From Corythucha ciliata (lineage: Eukaryota; Arthropoda; Insecta; Hemiptera; Tingidae), in the NCBI GenBank assembly GCA_038030265.1, contig CM075941.1, positions 36,890,164 to 36,954,163 of the forward strand: a DNA stretch of 64,000 nucleotides, read 5' to 3'. Under the pieces are notes generated by a model, which saw only the letters and a program-made list of their open reading frames with translations, was not told the DNA's origin and searched no databases. Both the position numbers and the translations under genes were made by a program. Of the stretch, positions 11,748-22,800 are shown piece by piece. Position 1 is the stretch's first letter; each line of letters begins with the position of its first letter.

Positions 11748-12009
11748 TTCCAACTATAGTCGGATCGGCGAAAGAATGTGCATGAGTGGTGGGAGGTCAT
11801 AAGCCCGCTTTTTCCCTCTCTTAACGTGGTTCTCTATTTCTCCTCTTATTATCAAACAACTGCAACCAATAACAAAGAGTTTTACCGATAAAACAGGAGA
11901 GGCTCCTCTCAGGTAAAGGTGTTGTAGCGATAAGTCATGTGGGTTTAGGGAAAAGAGAGAGGGTAATTTCATGCACATTCTTTCACCGATCCGACTATAG
12001 TTAGAAATT
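11748..12009. mobile_element. MITE with ~37-bp terminal inverted repeats
   Basis: Left end AACTATAGTCGGATCGGCG continues through AAAGAATGTGCATGA and is mirrored at the right by TCATGCACATTCTTTCACCG, then ATCCGACTATAGTT. It sits inside the left arm of the composite inverted repeat. A TA target within CTATAG is possible but not certain. Confidence 0.8.
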
Positions 12010-12169
12010 TTTGATCATAGTGCGCTGCTGTCGTGTGAGAACTTTTTGAACTAAACATCCACATTATCAATGGAGAAAACGGGAGGGGTTAGTTGGGAAT
12101 TCAAGCTATCACTTGGAGCGCTGCCGTCTGATAATGAAAAGAGTACTTCTTGGTAGAATTCATACTGAT

Positions 12170-13895
12170 TTCAATGTAGACCAGTCAATATGGACACAAA
12201 AATCTGGATAAATCGCAAACATGCAAGTAATAAATGCTTTGTTTGCGTGTTGTTAGGACCAATGAGAGCAGTTATTACTCAAGTTTGCAACCCTCAAAAT
12301 CTTGTGCTTAACTTGTGGCACTCGAAAAACGGAGAAATTTCATCACTTTTTCTGTTTTTTTAAACAAAAATACCAGAAGAAAGCGTTTTTCGAGCATGAC
12401 GACAGTGTACATTGTTAAAGCCAACTAAATTTGCTACAATTTAAGCCATGCCCGAGGATCTTGGGTCTGTTAGTTCAGGAAATACAGCCAATCAACAAAA
12501 TACCTCATCTCGTCAAAAAACGAGATTTTTTTGGTAGGGTAATTTTTTACGACCCGTATCACTCAAATACACGGTGACGGGTACTTGGTTGAACAAAATG
12601 AGAGATGTGATTGTACACCCAAAATGCAACAAAAAAATTCCCATGACCTAAGGTCAGATTTCCATTCATAGCTCAGACAATCAATATGTTTTTTTCAGCA
12701 CAGCACGGGTTTTCGCAAGAAAAACATCTGTAACGTGGGAAGTAAGCGTCCAAGGTTAAATCCAACGACACCACTGAAAAGAGCACTCTTTTTTTTGTGT
12801 GTGTGAGTAAAGACATTTTGTCTATTGATAGCGAAAGATGATTTGAGTAAACTGGGGAAATATCAGGATATTTTTTAAAATGTCAGTTTTTTACAACTGT
12901 TCAAAGCTAGACTATATTAGCCATGGTGCTTCCGGGCACTCAAAATGGGCGTAATTGCCTCATTTTTTGGTATAACAATGGATTTTTCTCAAAACACTGC
13001 GAAGGACAGGATTAATATAAGCATGAAGTATTGAACTAAGTTACTTCATACAGTTTGGGCTTGGGAGCACCATGGCTAACGTAGTCTAGCATTGAACAGT
13101 TGTCAAAAACTGACATTTTTAAAAATATCCTGATATTTTCCCAGTTTACTCCAAGAATCTTTCGCTAACCTTGGAAAAAATGTCCTTACTCACACAAAAA
13201 AAAGTGTGCTCTTTACATTGGTGTCGTCGGATTTAACCTAGGACGCTTACTTCCGAAGTTACTTACATGCTGAAAAACGTAAAAAAATCTATTATCTCGA
13301 CTAGGAATGGAAATCGGACCCTAGGTCACAAGACATTTTTTGTTTCATTTTGGATGAATAATCACCCTATTATTTAGTTCAACCAAGTACCAGTCACCCT
13401 ATCCTATAGAATATCCACGCGAAAATAAATTTTAGGCAATAGTGTCAGATTCAAATTGAGCTACTGTCTAAGATTTATTATCGCGTGAATATTCTGTAGG
13501 GTCATTATGTTTAAGTGCTATGGGTCTTGAAAAATAACCCTATCAATAAAATCTCGCTTTTTGGCGATACTACATATTTCTTGATTGGCTGTATCTCCGA
13601 AAATAACAAACGTAGGACGCTCGGAATGGACTTAATTTGTAGCAAATTTAGTTGGCTTCAACAATGTATACTGTGGTCATGCTCGAAAAACGCTTACTTA
13701 TGGTATTTTTGTTCAACAACCTAAAAAATCGATGGAATTTCGTGGTTTTTCGAGTGCCAAAAGTTGAGCACAAGGTTTTGAAGGTTGCAAACTTAAGTAT
13801 ATACTACTCTCATTGGCCTTAACAACGTGCAAAAAAAAAAAAAAAACAATTACATGCATATTTGCGATGTTTATATTAACTGGCCTAAATGACAG
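12170..13895. mobile_element. Large foldback element, arms ~770-830 bp
   Basis: Left arm 12170-12940 and right arm 13065-13895 are imperfect reverse complements. Pairs include AGCCATGGTGCTTCC with GGAGCACCATGGCT flanking the loop, TCAGGATATTTTTTAAAATG with its complement near 13110, and CTTGTGCTTAACTTGTGGCA with TTGAGCACAAGG near 13760. The loop is ~125 bp. Arm divergence looks moderate with indels, so it is not recent. No protein-coding core was found. Confidence 0.8.
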
Positions 13896-14817
13896 TGCCG
13901 GGTGTTTTAATTAAATTCGTGGTTTTAAATGTTGATTGAGATCTCAAAATAAATGAATTTATGTTCTCTGGTTGGAATACTGTATTGCGACCCTACGAAC
14001 GAAAGAATACGAGTCAATTTTGCGAGTGGCCACATGATGGAAAAAAACCCAAGCTTCCAAAAAGAAATGCCTCGGTGGGAATTCCCTCTCCTGAAAAACA
14101 CTGGCAACACTAACAAAACAGTGGGTACATCTGTTTTTACTCAAATGTGTTGAACTTCCTTACCCAGTGGACTTCAAAGGCGGCTTCGACAGCCACTGAT
14201 GTAATAGGAAGTATCCTTTATTCTACAGGATAACAGGGGTGTAAAAAATGAACCTCAGGGAAGCTTGGCTTGGTCACGTTTCTGTTCTATAGCATTCCCT
14301 ACTCATTAATGGTCAGGTAATTTGTTCGTTTTGTGATTGTATTGCTACTCCGAAAAAATGCGCTTAAGGGGGAACTGCAGGGATGATTCCTCGACCCCCC
14401 TCCCATCAACCCTCGTTCACTACTCGGCATGCACTTCCTCGCCTTATTTCTGCACCAGTCCTGGTTTTTAATGACTCTTTTTTAACTTCAGGAAATCCAC
14501 ATATGCAGTAGTTTTCCTTTTTTCAAAAAAGTCGAAGGAATAATAATATGAGCGTTAAATTACAAGGTAAAAGTTCAAGGCAAATTTAAAGTAACTTCTC
14601 GGATGAAATTTGAAAAAAGTTCAAACGGTCTCAACGGTTCTTTGACTCAAAGAAGCTTCAAAAAACGTTAAAATGCGGACCCCTAAGTTTTTTTTTTTTT
14701 TTTAAAGTAGCAATTTTTTAAAAAATTAACAGATGTTCCAAGCCCGAAATTGCCTGTTTGCAGACAGATTGAACATATTTTTGAACAAAAAACTTACTCG
14801 TGTAAAAGGGTTCTTAA

Positions 14818-14957
14818 GCGGCCCATACACGTACAATAAATATTGCGCAAACTAGGGGTTGTACAATAAAATTGAACGTTTGTGATTTGCACAATATAAT
14901 GAACAATCCATTTTTTTTATCCGTAAACATCTGGAAAGGAAATATTGTATGAACCCC
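14818..14957. mobile_element. TTAA-type MITE (copy 2, reversed, shortened)
   Basis: Reverse complement of most of the element at 9588-9776, starting GCGGCCCATACACGTACA and ending near GGAAATATTGTATG. It is flanked on both sides by TTAA (14814-14817 and 14958-14961). One terminal repeat is partly deleted. Confidence 0.75.
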
Positions 14958-15815
14958 TTAATAAAGGAACTACTGCAATAATAAGTTTTTATCGCATATT
15001 CTTTGGGGAAAAGTGGTCACGATGGACACGACACGGCTTTTTGTGGCGTTGATTCAGTTTGGCATTAGGCCGGGGTCGACCAAGAAAATGTATGTCATTG
15101 TATATCAATACATACTTAGCCAGGGTAAACGTCTAGTAGCTCCAACAAAAATAAAAATTGTTGAATCTACAGTTGAAGATACAAAATAATCATTCAAACC
15201 GGCACTTTTGTGGGCGATGTTGAGAAAAGAGTACTTTTTCTAGTAGTTCACCCGGAAATCCGCCAGACCTCGTATCCGATAGCTTGAATTCCCAATACTG
15301 AACTCAGTGAACTCATCTCTCAAGAGTCAAGAGAGATAAATCGTCTCGTTTGTTGTCATTGTGTGCGAGTAACATTGCGAATTACACTTTTCCTATTCAT
15401 GATTTCATGCCCGCGAAAGCCCAACACAAAAAGACAAAACTAAACTAAACAATAAGTTAAACATCAGCTGTGTTAGAAACGTCAGGTAATAGCTCTCTTT
15501 GATCAAAATTAAGTACAAGGCGTGTTAAAACCCCCCAAGTTGGCTTCGTTAAACATTTTGAACATAATTTTGACCTTAACGTTCCCAGTTCGCGCCGCTA
15601 GACTTTGTGCTTATTTTTGATCCAAAAACTTACTCTTGTAAAAGGGGCTTAACAGATAAGAGTGTGGTCTTCCCGAATCCAGCGTCAAAAGTTGCAGAAT
15701 GTCAGCTGGGAAGCAGGGGTACTCGCATTTAGTCAAGGAAAATGACGTTATCCTAAAAAGAAAGACCATGGCTTATCGGGTGTTTTTGATCGCAAATGAG
15801 GTCTACTTTAACTTT

Positions 15816-17094
15816 TTTTTTTTAAGTAGGAGTAGGAGTTTCCTAAATAGGAAATTATTTCGGCTGATAGATAAATAGTTTTCATTTATTATACGACAGG
15901 AAACAATCGGAAGGATTGGGTGTTCTCTAATAAAAAAAATTTTTGGCTTGTTTGAAAAAATGTTATGCTGATCAGCGCCGTGATCAAAGAGAATAATATA
16001 GGAAAACGTACTCGTAATATAAGTATATCGAGACGCCATATAATATACGTATACTTTCGTGTGAAGCGACGTACGTTAATCACGTTAGGTAATCCGGTTA
16101 GCTTGTGGACGGGAGGAAAGGCGATTTTTGAATAAAAAACGAAAGGTCATTGCAGTGGGATGAGAAAAAAAAAGGGGGCTCAAAGATGGTCAACTTTATA
16201 TGCGAATGACCGCCTACAGCAGGTATCTGCTTTAAAATGTCCTCCTAAACGACGTCGAATTCAATTAATTTCCTCATTTGTTTTATCCTGTTTTGCCCAT
16301 TGGGGCATTAGGTTACATAGTGTTACAGAATGAGTTCGTTTTAAAGGACGAGGGTCATTTTTTCCTCTTCTTTTTTTTGCCTTCTTCAAGCTTATGTCAT
16401 CAAAACCATTTGATTATATTTTAAACAGAACGTCTGCCACATTTAAAGTGCCTGGAGCGTTCAACAATCATTTGTGAACTTTGCCTGTTATCTCAATTCT
16501 TAAGGAGAGTCCCGTACGTTGAAGAGACTTATAAATGTACGCATTTCAATAAAAAAAACACTGCGACGGCTGAGTTAGTTCCAGTGGAAGAGGAGAGTTT
16601 TGTATTCGAGATTTATAAAGGTGGAGCCGTACCCTGCACCATAAACCAATTGAAGCAATGTTATCTCACGCAAATTTGTGAGATTTGTAAGTTTAAGTGT
16701 TAAATTTGTGAGTTTTGTAGTCCTATGTCACTGGGCTCTATAGTCTGGGGCATAGAGAAGCACACAATCTAGGTCTAGGGTGAAGAGTAGTAGAACTCAT
16801 GAGATTTTTCGCTGAAGAAATCTATAGCAAAATATCATTCACGCTTGGGCGATTTTTTTCGGTACTGACACATAACCCTGATGCGGAAGCCATATTATGT
16901 ACGTATAATCCTTTTGGACAGGACCTTTTTGTTTAACAAGTTTTTTTCAAAACTTGAGGCCATATTGCGTTTCACAACATCTGGATGTATTTCACGATTC
17001 CCCGTGAATTTTTTTTTGTAGACTACTGTGGTCATTAGACATAATATATCACTTACGTTTAGATTTTGGGATTAATTATTGCGCTGCATTGGAG
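15816..17094. other. No gene recognised
   Basis: AT-rich sequence with no frame I recognise. The end next to 17095 would include the 3' untranslated part of the LINE. Confidence 0.4.
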
Positions 17095-17102
17095 TTTAAT
17101 GG

Positions 17103-17797
17103 TTAAAAAATATTGGCTTTTTCAATAAAATCGATGAGTATTTTGTACGTAGTATTTGGCTCAGATAGCATGCTACTAAAATTAAATGGCGTTGAAACTG
17201 TCCGGCACAATGAGTCGAAGAACGCCTTTCGGGCGTTCTCATGTTTCGTACAAAGCATAATAACATGTCCGATAGTGTGCGGCACGTCACACGTTGGGCA
17301 TAAGTTTGATGGTTCTTTGCCTATTTTATGCAGGTATGCGCCACACATGCCATGATTGGCGCGCATGCGACTGATAATTCTAATATTTTTTTCTCGAAAA
17401 TTATGTTTCATGAAACCAGGGCTGGTTCCCACAGTCTGGTTTATACTTTTGTAGAAATGACCTTTACAAATGGAGTTGTATTCCACCTGCCAACTACTTC
17501 TCACTTCGGACTGCGCTAGAGTGTGAAAGTAGGAATAAGGAAGCTTGTAATTCACTGGTATACCGGCTGGACAGGCTAATTTAGCTAATCTATATACCTC
17601 CTCGTTACCAGGAATTTGTGCATGTCCTCTAACCCAAACCAACTCTACGTACTTGTGTTAGTCATTCAAGTATTTGATCGTTTGTAGAATTTGGATAATC
17701 AGGTGGGATGTTCTTGATGCAATAGCAGTGTGCTGTAAATTATTTATGAAGCTTTTGTAGTCGGTCTTTATCGCTATCTAACTGTCGGGTAAACCTC
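17103..17797 (-). pseudogene. LINE ORF2 C-terminus: RNase H half and zinc-binding tail
   Basis: Reading the minus strand from the MITE junction gives an RNase H-like stretch with a stop (IAIKTDY..., near 17775) and another near 17660, then an open frame from 17642 with WVRGHAQIPGNEEVYRLAKL, the last RNase H block (normally W..SH.GI.GNE.AD.LA). A C-terminal CPTC...H...C zinc-binding pattern follows (residues ~115-132 of that frame), as in I/Jockey/R1-group LINEs. The frame ends at 17103. It is broken by stops and by the insertion at 17798-18075, so it is dead. Confidence 0.85.
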
Positions 17798-18075
17798 AAG
17801 GTGACTAAATTTTCTATAGGTGCAGCAGATCACTGTCCTTCACCTACGTCACGAGCAGTCCCAACCGCCATTGCGCTGGACCCAGTACATTATTAATTGT
17901 TATTGGGCTGTGATTTTTGAGAATTCATAAACTTCAATTTCAAAATTAACTTGCTCTGCTGCTCTGGGGTGAGCAATCGGGAGCAAAGGACTGCTGGTGA
18001 CGTCAGTCTACACCCCTCCCGACCGTTGGGCAGGGGGAAATCTGCGGCACCTATATAGTAAAGTTTAGTCACCTT
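17798..18075. mobile_element. MITE inserted in the LINE RNase H region, 11-bp duplication
   Basis: 278 bp with terminal inverted repeats starting AAGGTGACTAAA; the two ends match over ~33 bp with one small indel, each reaching TATAGGTGC. It is flanked by the perfect direct repeat GGGTAAACCTC (17787-17797 and 18076-18086). Removing it joins the LINE reading SEARGLP to the RNase H continuation. An 11-bp duplication with long inverted repeats points to a Mutator-like (MULE) family by inference. Confidence 0.9.
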
Positions 18076-18634
18076 GGGTAAACCTCGAGCTTCACTTATT
18101 GCAATTAGTTCTGCTGTAAAGCTAGAAGCTTGGTTTGGAAGTTTGAAAATTGTTTTGGTGTCAGTAAAAGGGTCGTAAAGAGCAGTGCCCGCTGAGGCTC
18201 GCGTTTTGGCACCGTCTGCCTGTAAAACGTTGGTTGGAGTGCTGGTCAGAAGGCCCATACACGTTCGAATGCTCTTGTACTGCATTCTATCAAGCTTGGA
18301 AAGCACTGTCTTAGGTGCATCACCATAGAACATACATCCGAAGTCCAGGATTGTCCGAACAGTTGATATGTAAAAATGGAGACAGGTAGATACGTTCGTG
18401 CCCCAGATATTGAAACAAATCATACGGAGAACGTCCAAATATTTCTCAGCCTTTCCTTCAATGTGATCTATGTGGGCAGTCCACTTCATTCTCCTATGAA
18501 GAAACAGTCCAAAAACCGAACGATTGGTTCACATGGGAAGACAAGTCCCCCAAGAGAAATGCTTGTGCCAAAAGGAATTATTCTTTTTCGACTAAATGGG
18601 CACGCAGTAGACTTTATGTTGGACACATGCAGTC
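18076..18634 (-). pseudogene. LINE ORF2 middle: reverse transcriptase C-terminal part and RNase H start
   Basis: The minus-strand frame from 18489 starts at MKWTAHIDHIEGKAEKYLDVLRM-like text (first residues), typical of the region after the LINE RT palm, and ends with FTAELIAISEARGLP, the RNase H start. Upstream, between 18490 and 18634, the same protein can be followed back in a shifted frame to HVSNIKSTACPFSRKR at the hAT junction. The start codon of the open frame is internal and not a real start. Confidence 0.8.
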
Positions 18635-20523
18635 CATGGGCCTAGCCAGCGGGGGGCAGGGGTGGGCAGTTGCCCTCCTCTAGAATAAAAAACGCAGATT
18701 TCGTGGGGCAGCTGCTCACCCCCCAATTTCCAAAAATATTTTCCCTGATCTGGCTAACAGAAACACAAATTTATTATATTTCGCTCCATAAAACCAATTT
18801 TGCGGATTTTTCTCACTAAAAAACAACACATTTTCGCACATCGGTTTCAACAAAAATAAAAAAATCGCGGATGTTTGTTGCTGACAAACCGAATTCGAGG
18901 GTCGGCTTAACTTGGAATCCGATTTTGCTGATTTTTCGCACTAAAAACCCATTTTCGCAAGGTTCGACGCGCAATTTCGTGTGTTTGGGTTAGCTCAAAT
19001 CGTGTTTAGCCCGCTGTGCCATACAGACTTATGGTGGGAGAGAAACTGCCAGCTCTGTTTACCGTCTCAGGTCTAAAATTTAAAGTTTAGCTCCAAAAGT
19101 ATCACTTTCCGGGGTGGAAGGGAGAGAAGTTTCAATTTTTCGACATAAAATCCGAAATAGAAGGCTACAAACGACAGGTTTCCAGCAGATATTTATTTTT
19201 TGACGGATAGTGGCCGTTTCTGTGCAAATTTAGTCTCTGATGACCGTGAATTGACGCGATTCTAACCTCCAGATCCTGTTGGAAGCCTGAAAAAAGGCAA
19301 TGGTTCATCTCTTATTTTCGCCAGTGAATCTGCCCACAGGCGTGGTGGATCCAGTTTTTCCTCAAGAGGAGTTGCACAGAATCCCCCCCCCCCCACATTT
19401 AAACTTGTGAATGAGCACTATTTGTAGCGTCGAATTGACGTTTTTCTTTAATTTTAGGTGAAACTGAGTGCTTTTTCTCAATTCTACCTCGATCTATAGC
19501 CTATTTTCTTCATTTTAACCGTAAAAAGGTCTCAAAAAACCGTGAAATAACGCATTTTTGATTTACTATTTTAATTACGGCCAGCACTGGGCATCGCCTA
19601 TAAACCGCGAATAGGTGCGTTCTTTCAATTTCAGCCGAAAAGAACAGTTTTTCCTCAATTTAACCTGTGAATGAACGCTATTTCTCAATTTTAGCCTGGA
19701 CAATTACACTATAATCAACAAAAAACTGTGACAATTTTGCCAATTCATTTTCCCTCAATTTTAGCCGCAAATTCGTGCTTTAGAATCAATTCTGTCTTGA
19801 GCAATTCCCCCCTTCAAATTTCAGCAGTGAAAAGGTCCACATGATACTCTTGTTAACGAATTTCAGGTGTTTTCCTCAATGTGTCTTAATTTTAGCCGAA
19901 AATAATAACTTTTTCAAAAATGTGTGCGCTAAGTCGCCCTCTTTCTCGATTGTACCCGCAAACTTGCTATATAAATGTATAAAAACAGTAAATTATCACT
20001 TTTTCGCAATGTTCACCGAGATATTGGTTTGAGAAACCACGAACTGGTGCCTTCTCTCAATTTTACCTGCGTGAATGAGCTCCATTTCTCAATTTTAGCC
20101 GTGAATTGGCATTTTCCCTCAATTTTAGCTGCAAATGAGCGATTTTTCTCAATTCTACATTGAACGCGCAATTTATTTTGTCAATTTTAGCCGTGGAAAG
20201 AGCACTGTAAACCGTGAGATAGCGCATTTTCTTAATTTCGGCCCGGACTTTGAATCGCGAAAACGCAAATCGGCGTGTTTTATCAATTTCAACCGCGAAC
20301 AAAGAGCAGATTTATTTCTCAAGTTCAACGTGAATCAGCGATATTTCTCAATTCTAGCCGTGAATGGGTGTTTTCGCTCAGTACTAGCCGGAAAATGTCC
20401 TTTTCATGGATTTCATCCACGAACGAGCACTTTTTCTCAAGACGTGCGCCCCCCCCCCCCAACTCTGAATCCGTGTGCCTGGCTGGCTGCCCACCCGTTG
20501 ACCATGGGCTGGCTACGCCCCTG
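18635..20523. mobile_element. hAT-like non-autonomous element (copy 1) with internal repeat array
   Basis: The right end is CAGGGGCGTAGCCAGCC on the minus strand and the left end is the matching CATGGGCCTAGCCAGC. The flanks are ATGCAGTC (18627-18634) and ATACAGTC (20524-20531), an 8-bp target duplication with one mismatch, as expected for hAT elements. Removing the element restores the LINE codons around SNQMGLHVSNIK. The ends are GC-rich; positions ~18770-18990 hold the second repeat family and ~19430-20440 hold the ~33-bp repeat array. No transposase frame was seen. Confidence 0.88.
19430..20440 (+). repeat. Diverged ~33-bp repeat array inside the hAT-like element
   Basis: More than twenty imperfect TCAATTTTAGCCG-type units. 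This array lies wholly within the hAT-like element at 18635-20523, which explains at least one of the dispersed arrays as transposon internal sequence. Confidence 0.85.
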
Positions 20524-21356
20524 ATACAGTCCCATCTGATTTGACCATTCCAGCGTGTTAGTTATGGCTCGGCTTAAGCTTTCCTTGCACGCATTTAAGT
20601 CGTGATTACTTGTGAATAGACATACATCGTCAGCATATTGGATTATACCAACATCTGCCACGCATATTGTGGGAAGATCTGCCAGCAAAATAGCGAACAA
20701 CAGACCACTCAAAATTCCTCCCTGGGGAAGACCGATGCATGAAACTCTGGGACCAAATAAAGAATCGTTTAATTTAACGTAAATTTTACGGTTATTAATT
20801 AGGGAAATTAAATTACAAATAAAGTTATGCGGGAGGCATATGTTTGCCAGTTTGGTAGCTAATATGTGATGCAGGACATGGTCGTATGCTCCTGTTAGGT
20901 CCAAAAAAGCTCCCAAGACTGATTTGTTTGTAGTGAATGAAATTTATATCTCTGTAAGAAGTAGGGAATGACGGTCATTAACTGGCCTACCCTTCCTGAA
21001 ACCATACTGACATGCGGGTAAAATACTGTTATGTTCTAGAAACCACTCTAGCCTGAATTTCACCATTCGTTCCAGTGTTTTAAAACGCAAGAACTCAAGG
21101 ATATAGGACGATAAGAACTATTGTCTTCGATTGGTTTTTGAGGCTTAAGTACCGGAATAACGACATAGTTCTTCCATTCTTCCTCAGGGAATTTTCCTTG
21201 GGCCCAGCATTGGTTTAGAATTCTTAACATTAAATATTTTGCTGAGGGAGATAAATTCGAGATCATTGGGTAGTGAACATTGCCCTTCCCAGGGGCTGTG
21301 TTTTTGTTAGTTTTTATTGCCATTTCTAGCTCTCTGAACGTAAAAGGCTCCATCAT
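20524..21356 (-). pseudogene. LINE ORF2: reverse transcriptase fingers and palm
   Basis: From 21356 downward the minus strand encodes an RT N-terminal block with NTAPGKGNVHYPMISNLSP and NSSYRPISLSSC. After a frameshift and a stop (near 20940-21060) come LDLTGAYDHVLH, GLPQGGILSGLLF and the catalytic IIQYADDVCL (YADD). The protein runs into the hAT insertion at SNQMGL. The motif order is that of non-LTR reverse transcriptases, which copy their RNA at a nicked chromosomal target. Frameshifts and stops make it inactive. Confidence 0.88.
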
Positions 21357-21522
21357 GCCTATGAGAGGAATCAGAATTCTTTTTGCGTGATGGTTCAGCT
21401 AAGGATACGTAAGCAGGGCTGAGATTAATTAAAAATTCTTCAAGCCATGCCGTACTTTTAGCTGGGGGTTCAATGCTCACAGCTGACCGACAATTCCATG
21501 GAGCAATTTGTAGATTGGACAT
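21357..21522 (-). pseudogene. LINE ORF2 start with most of the endonuclease deleted
   Basis: The frame begins MSNLQIAPWNCRSAVSIEPP, the opening strand of an AP-endonuclease domain (usual form WNCRS), followed by LEEFLINLSPAYVSLAEPS. Within about 70 residues it meets the RT N-terminal block, so roughly 200 residues of endonuclease and linker are missing. This is an internal deletion in the LINE. Confidence 0.7.
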
Positions 21523-21617
21523 GATTTAATCAAGATGGATCAAATTTAGATGCTTTGCCCTGGACTTTATCTCGTGTAAAATGTCGTTTTTATTAAGTTT
21601 TTTGATTTCTACGTTTC

Positions 21618-22800
21618 TTAAGCTGGTAAGGATCTCAAGGATTGCTTCATAAAAATCATTATAACGTTCTTTGTTAACCTACTGTACGAATTGTCATCAG
21701 TACGTGAATTAATTCCCTTTTGAGGGGCATGGGCATGAGGGTTTGCTGATATTGGTTTGATATTATGCCAGGTTCTGCTGTAATCGTCGAGGGTTCTTTT
21801 GTGGGCCTCGAACGTTGGATTCGGTGGCGTATTGGGCCGGGTTCTTTTTGGAGGGTACGAATTCGTGTGATGAAGGGAAGGAAATACTGATTTATTATCA
21901 AGAGCGGGTGTTTGCTTCATTTAACACGCTGCTGAAAGACTTGCCACTTACTCTACCCCTAGCTTCGGAAAAGGACAAGTTTTCATGTGTCATCAACGAC
22001 CGAATTGTTTTCTGCTTACTAAATTCAGGGCATTTACTTTTTACTAGAGCAGAATGCTGACCTTTACAGTGACCGCATTTTTCCAGTGTGTTGGGGGGAC
22101 ACTCTTTGCTTGGGTGTTGTTCGCCACAGTTACTGCATCTAGCCGAACTTTTACATTGATCGCTTTTATGACCGAAACGGAGGCAGTTAAAACACTGATT
22201 GATTTTTTGAACGTATAGGTTTCGACTCGGCACCTTACGAAGTGGATAGAAACGTACTCAGGAAGCGTCTGTCCTCTAAACGTAACTAATACGGTCTGTG
22301 TGGGGATGAAATTTGTTTTTCCATCCTCTATAACCTTTCTTGTAAACCGTTTGGCTTTCACTACCTTTAATGGGCTCGTATGTTGTCAATCGAATTTCCT
22401 GGGCGATTTCAATGTCTGATAACTCCTGAGCGACTCCGCGGATTATACCCTGTCTTTGGAGCGTAAAGGTGGGTATGTTTGCGTTTATGTTCTTTTCTTT
22501 GAAAACGGGCGACTTTATCAAAGCGTTAGCACTGTCCCGGGTCCCAACCTCCAATTTAACTCTATTTTTGCCGATTGTTTTGATGTTGGATATTTTGTTT
22601 TTAATTTCTGGATGTTTATCAAATAATAATTTTCCTAAGGTCATAGGGTGGAGTCTCCCTAATCCTTTTCCTTCATCACAACAACCTTTGATGTCCATTG
22701 CTTCGTAATATAATTTAGGAAAGTCCTTTTTATTTTTAGAAGGTACGGAAACATTTCCATCGATTTGATTATTACTTTTACCATCCGTAGTAATGTCCAT
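21618..22800 (-). pseudogene. LINE ORF1 (Gag-like, three CCHC-type knuckles)
   Basis: Starting at ATG 22800, the minus strand encodes a basic RNA-binding protein. After a frameshift near 22350 it continues through KVIEDGKTNFIPTQTVLVTF, and after another near 22240 through three zinc knuckles: CFNCLRFGHKSDQC, CSNCGEQHPSKEC and CGHCKGQHSALVKSKC. A proline/serine-rich tail continues to about 21618. This order (N-terminal RNA-binding part, then three knuckles) fits ORF1 of I/Jockey-group LINEs, which packages the element RNA. At least two frameshifts mark it as dead. Confidence 0.85.

Larger units (their letters stand above)
9885..15815. repeat. Composite 5.9-kb inverted repeat with nested insertions
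   Basis: The outer arms (9885-10085 and 15660-15815) are clear reverse complements: TAGACCTCATTTGCGATCG at the left and CGCAAATGAGGTCTAC at the right, continuing through the pair CTGGATTCGGGAAGAGCACA and CTTCCCGAATCCAGCG. Moving inward, CCCCTTTTACACGAGTAAG (11646) pairs with CTTACTCTTGTAAAAGGGG (near 15630), and TTGGGAATTCAAGCTATC (near 12098) pairs with GATAGCTTGAATTCCC (near 15278). Pairing order is therefore nested, with later elements inserted between the arm segments. No transposase was seen. Confidence 0.65.
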
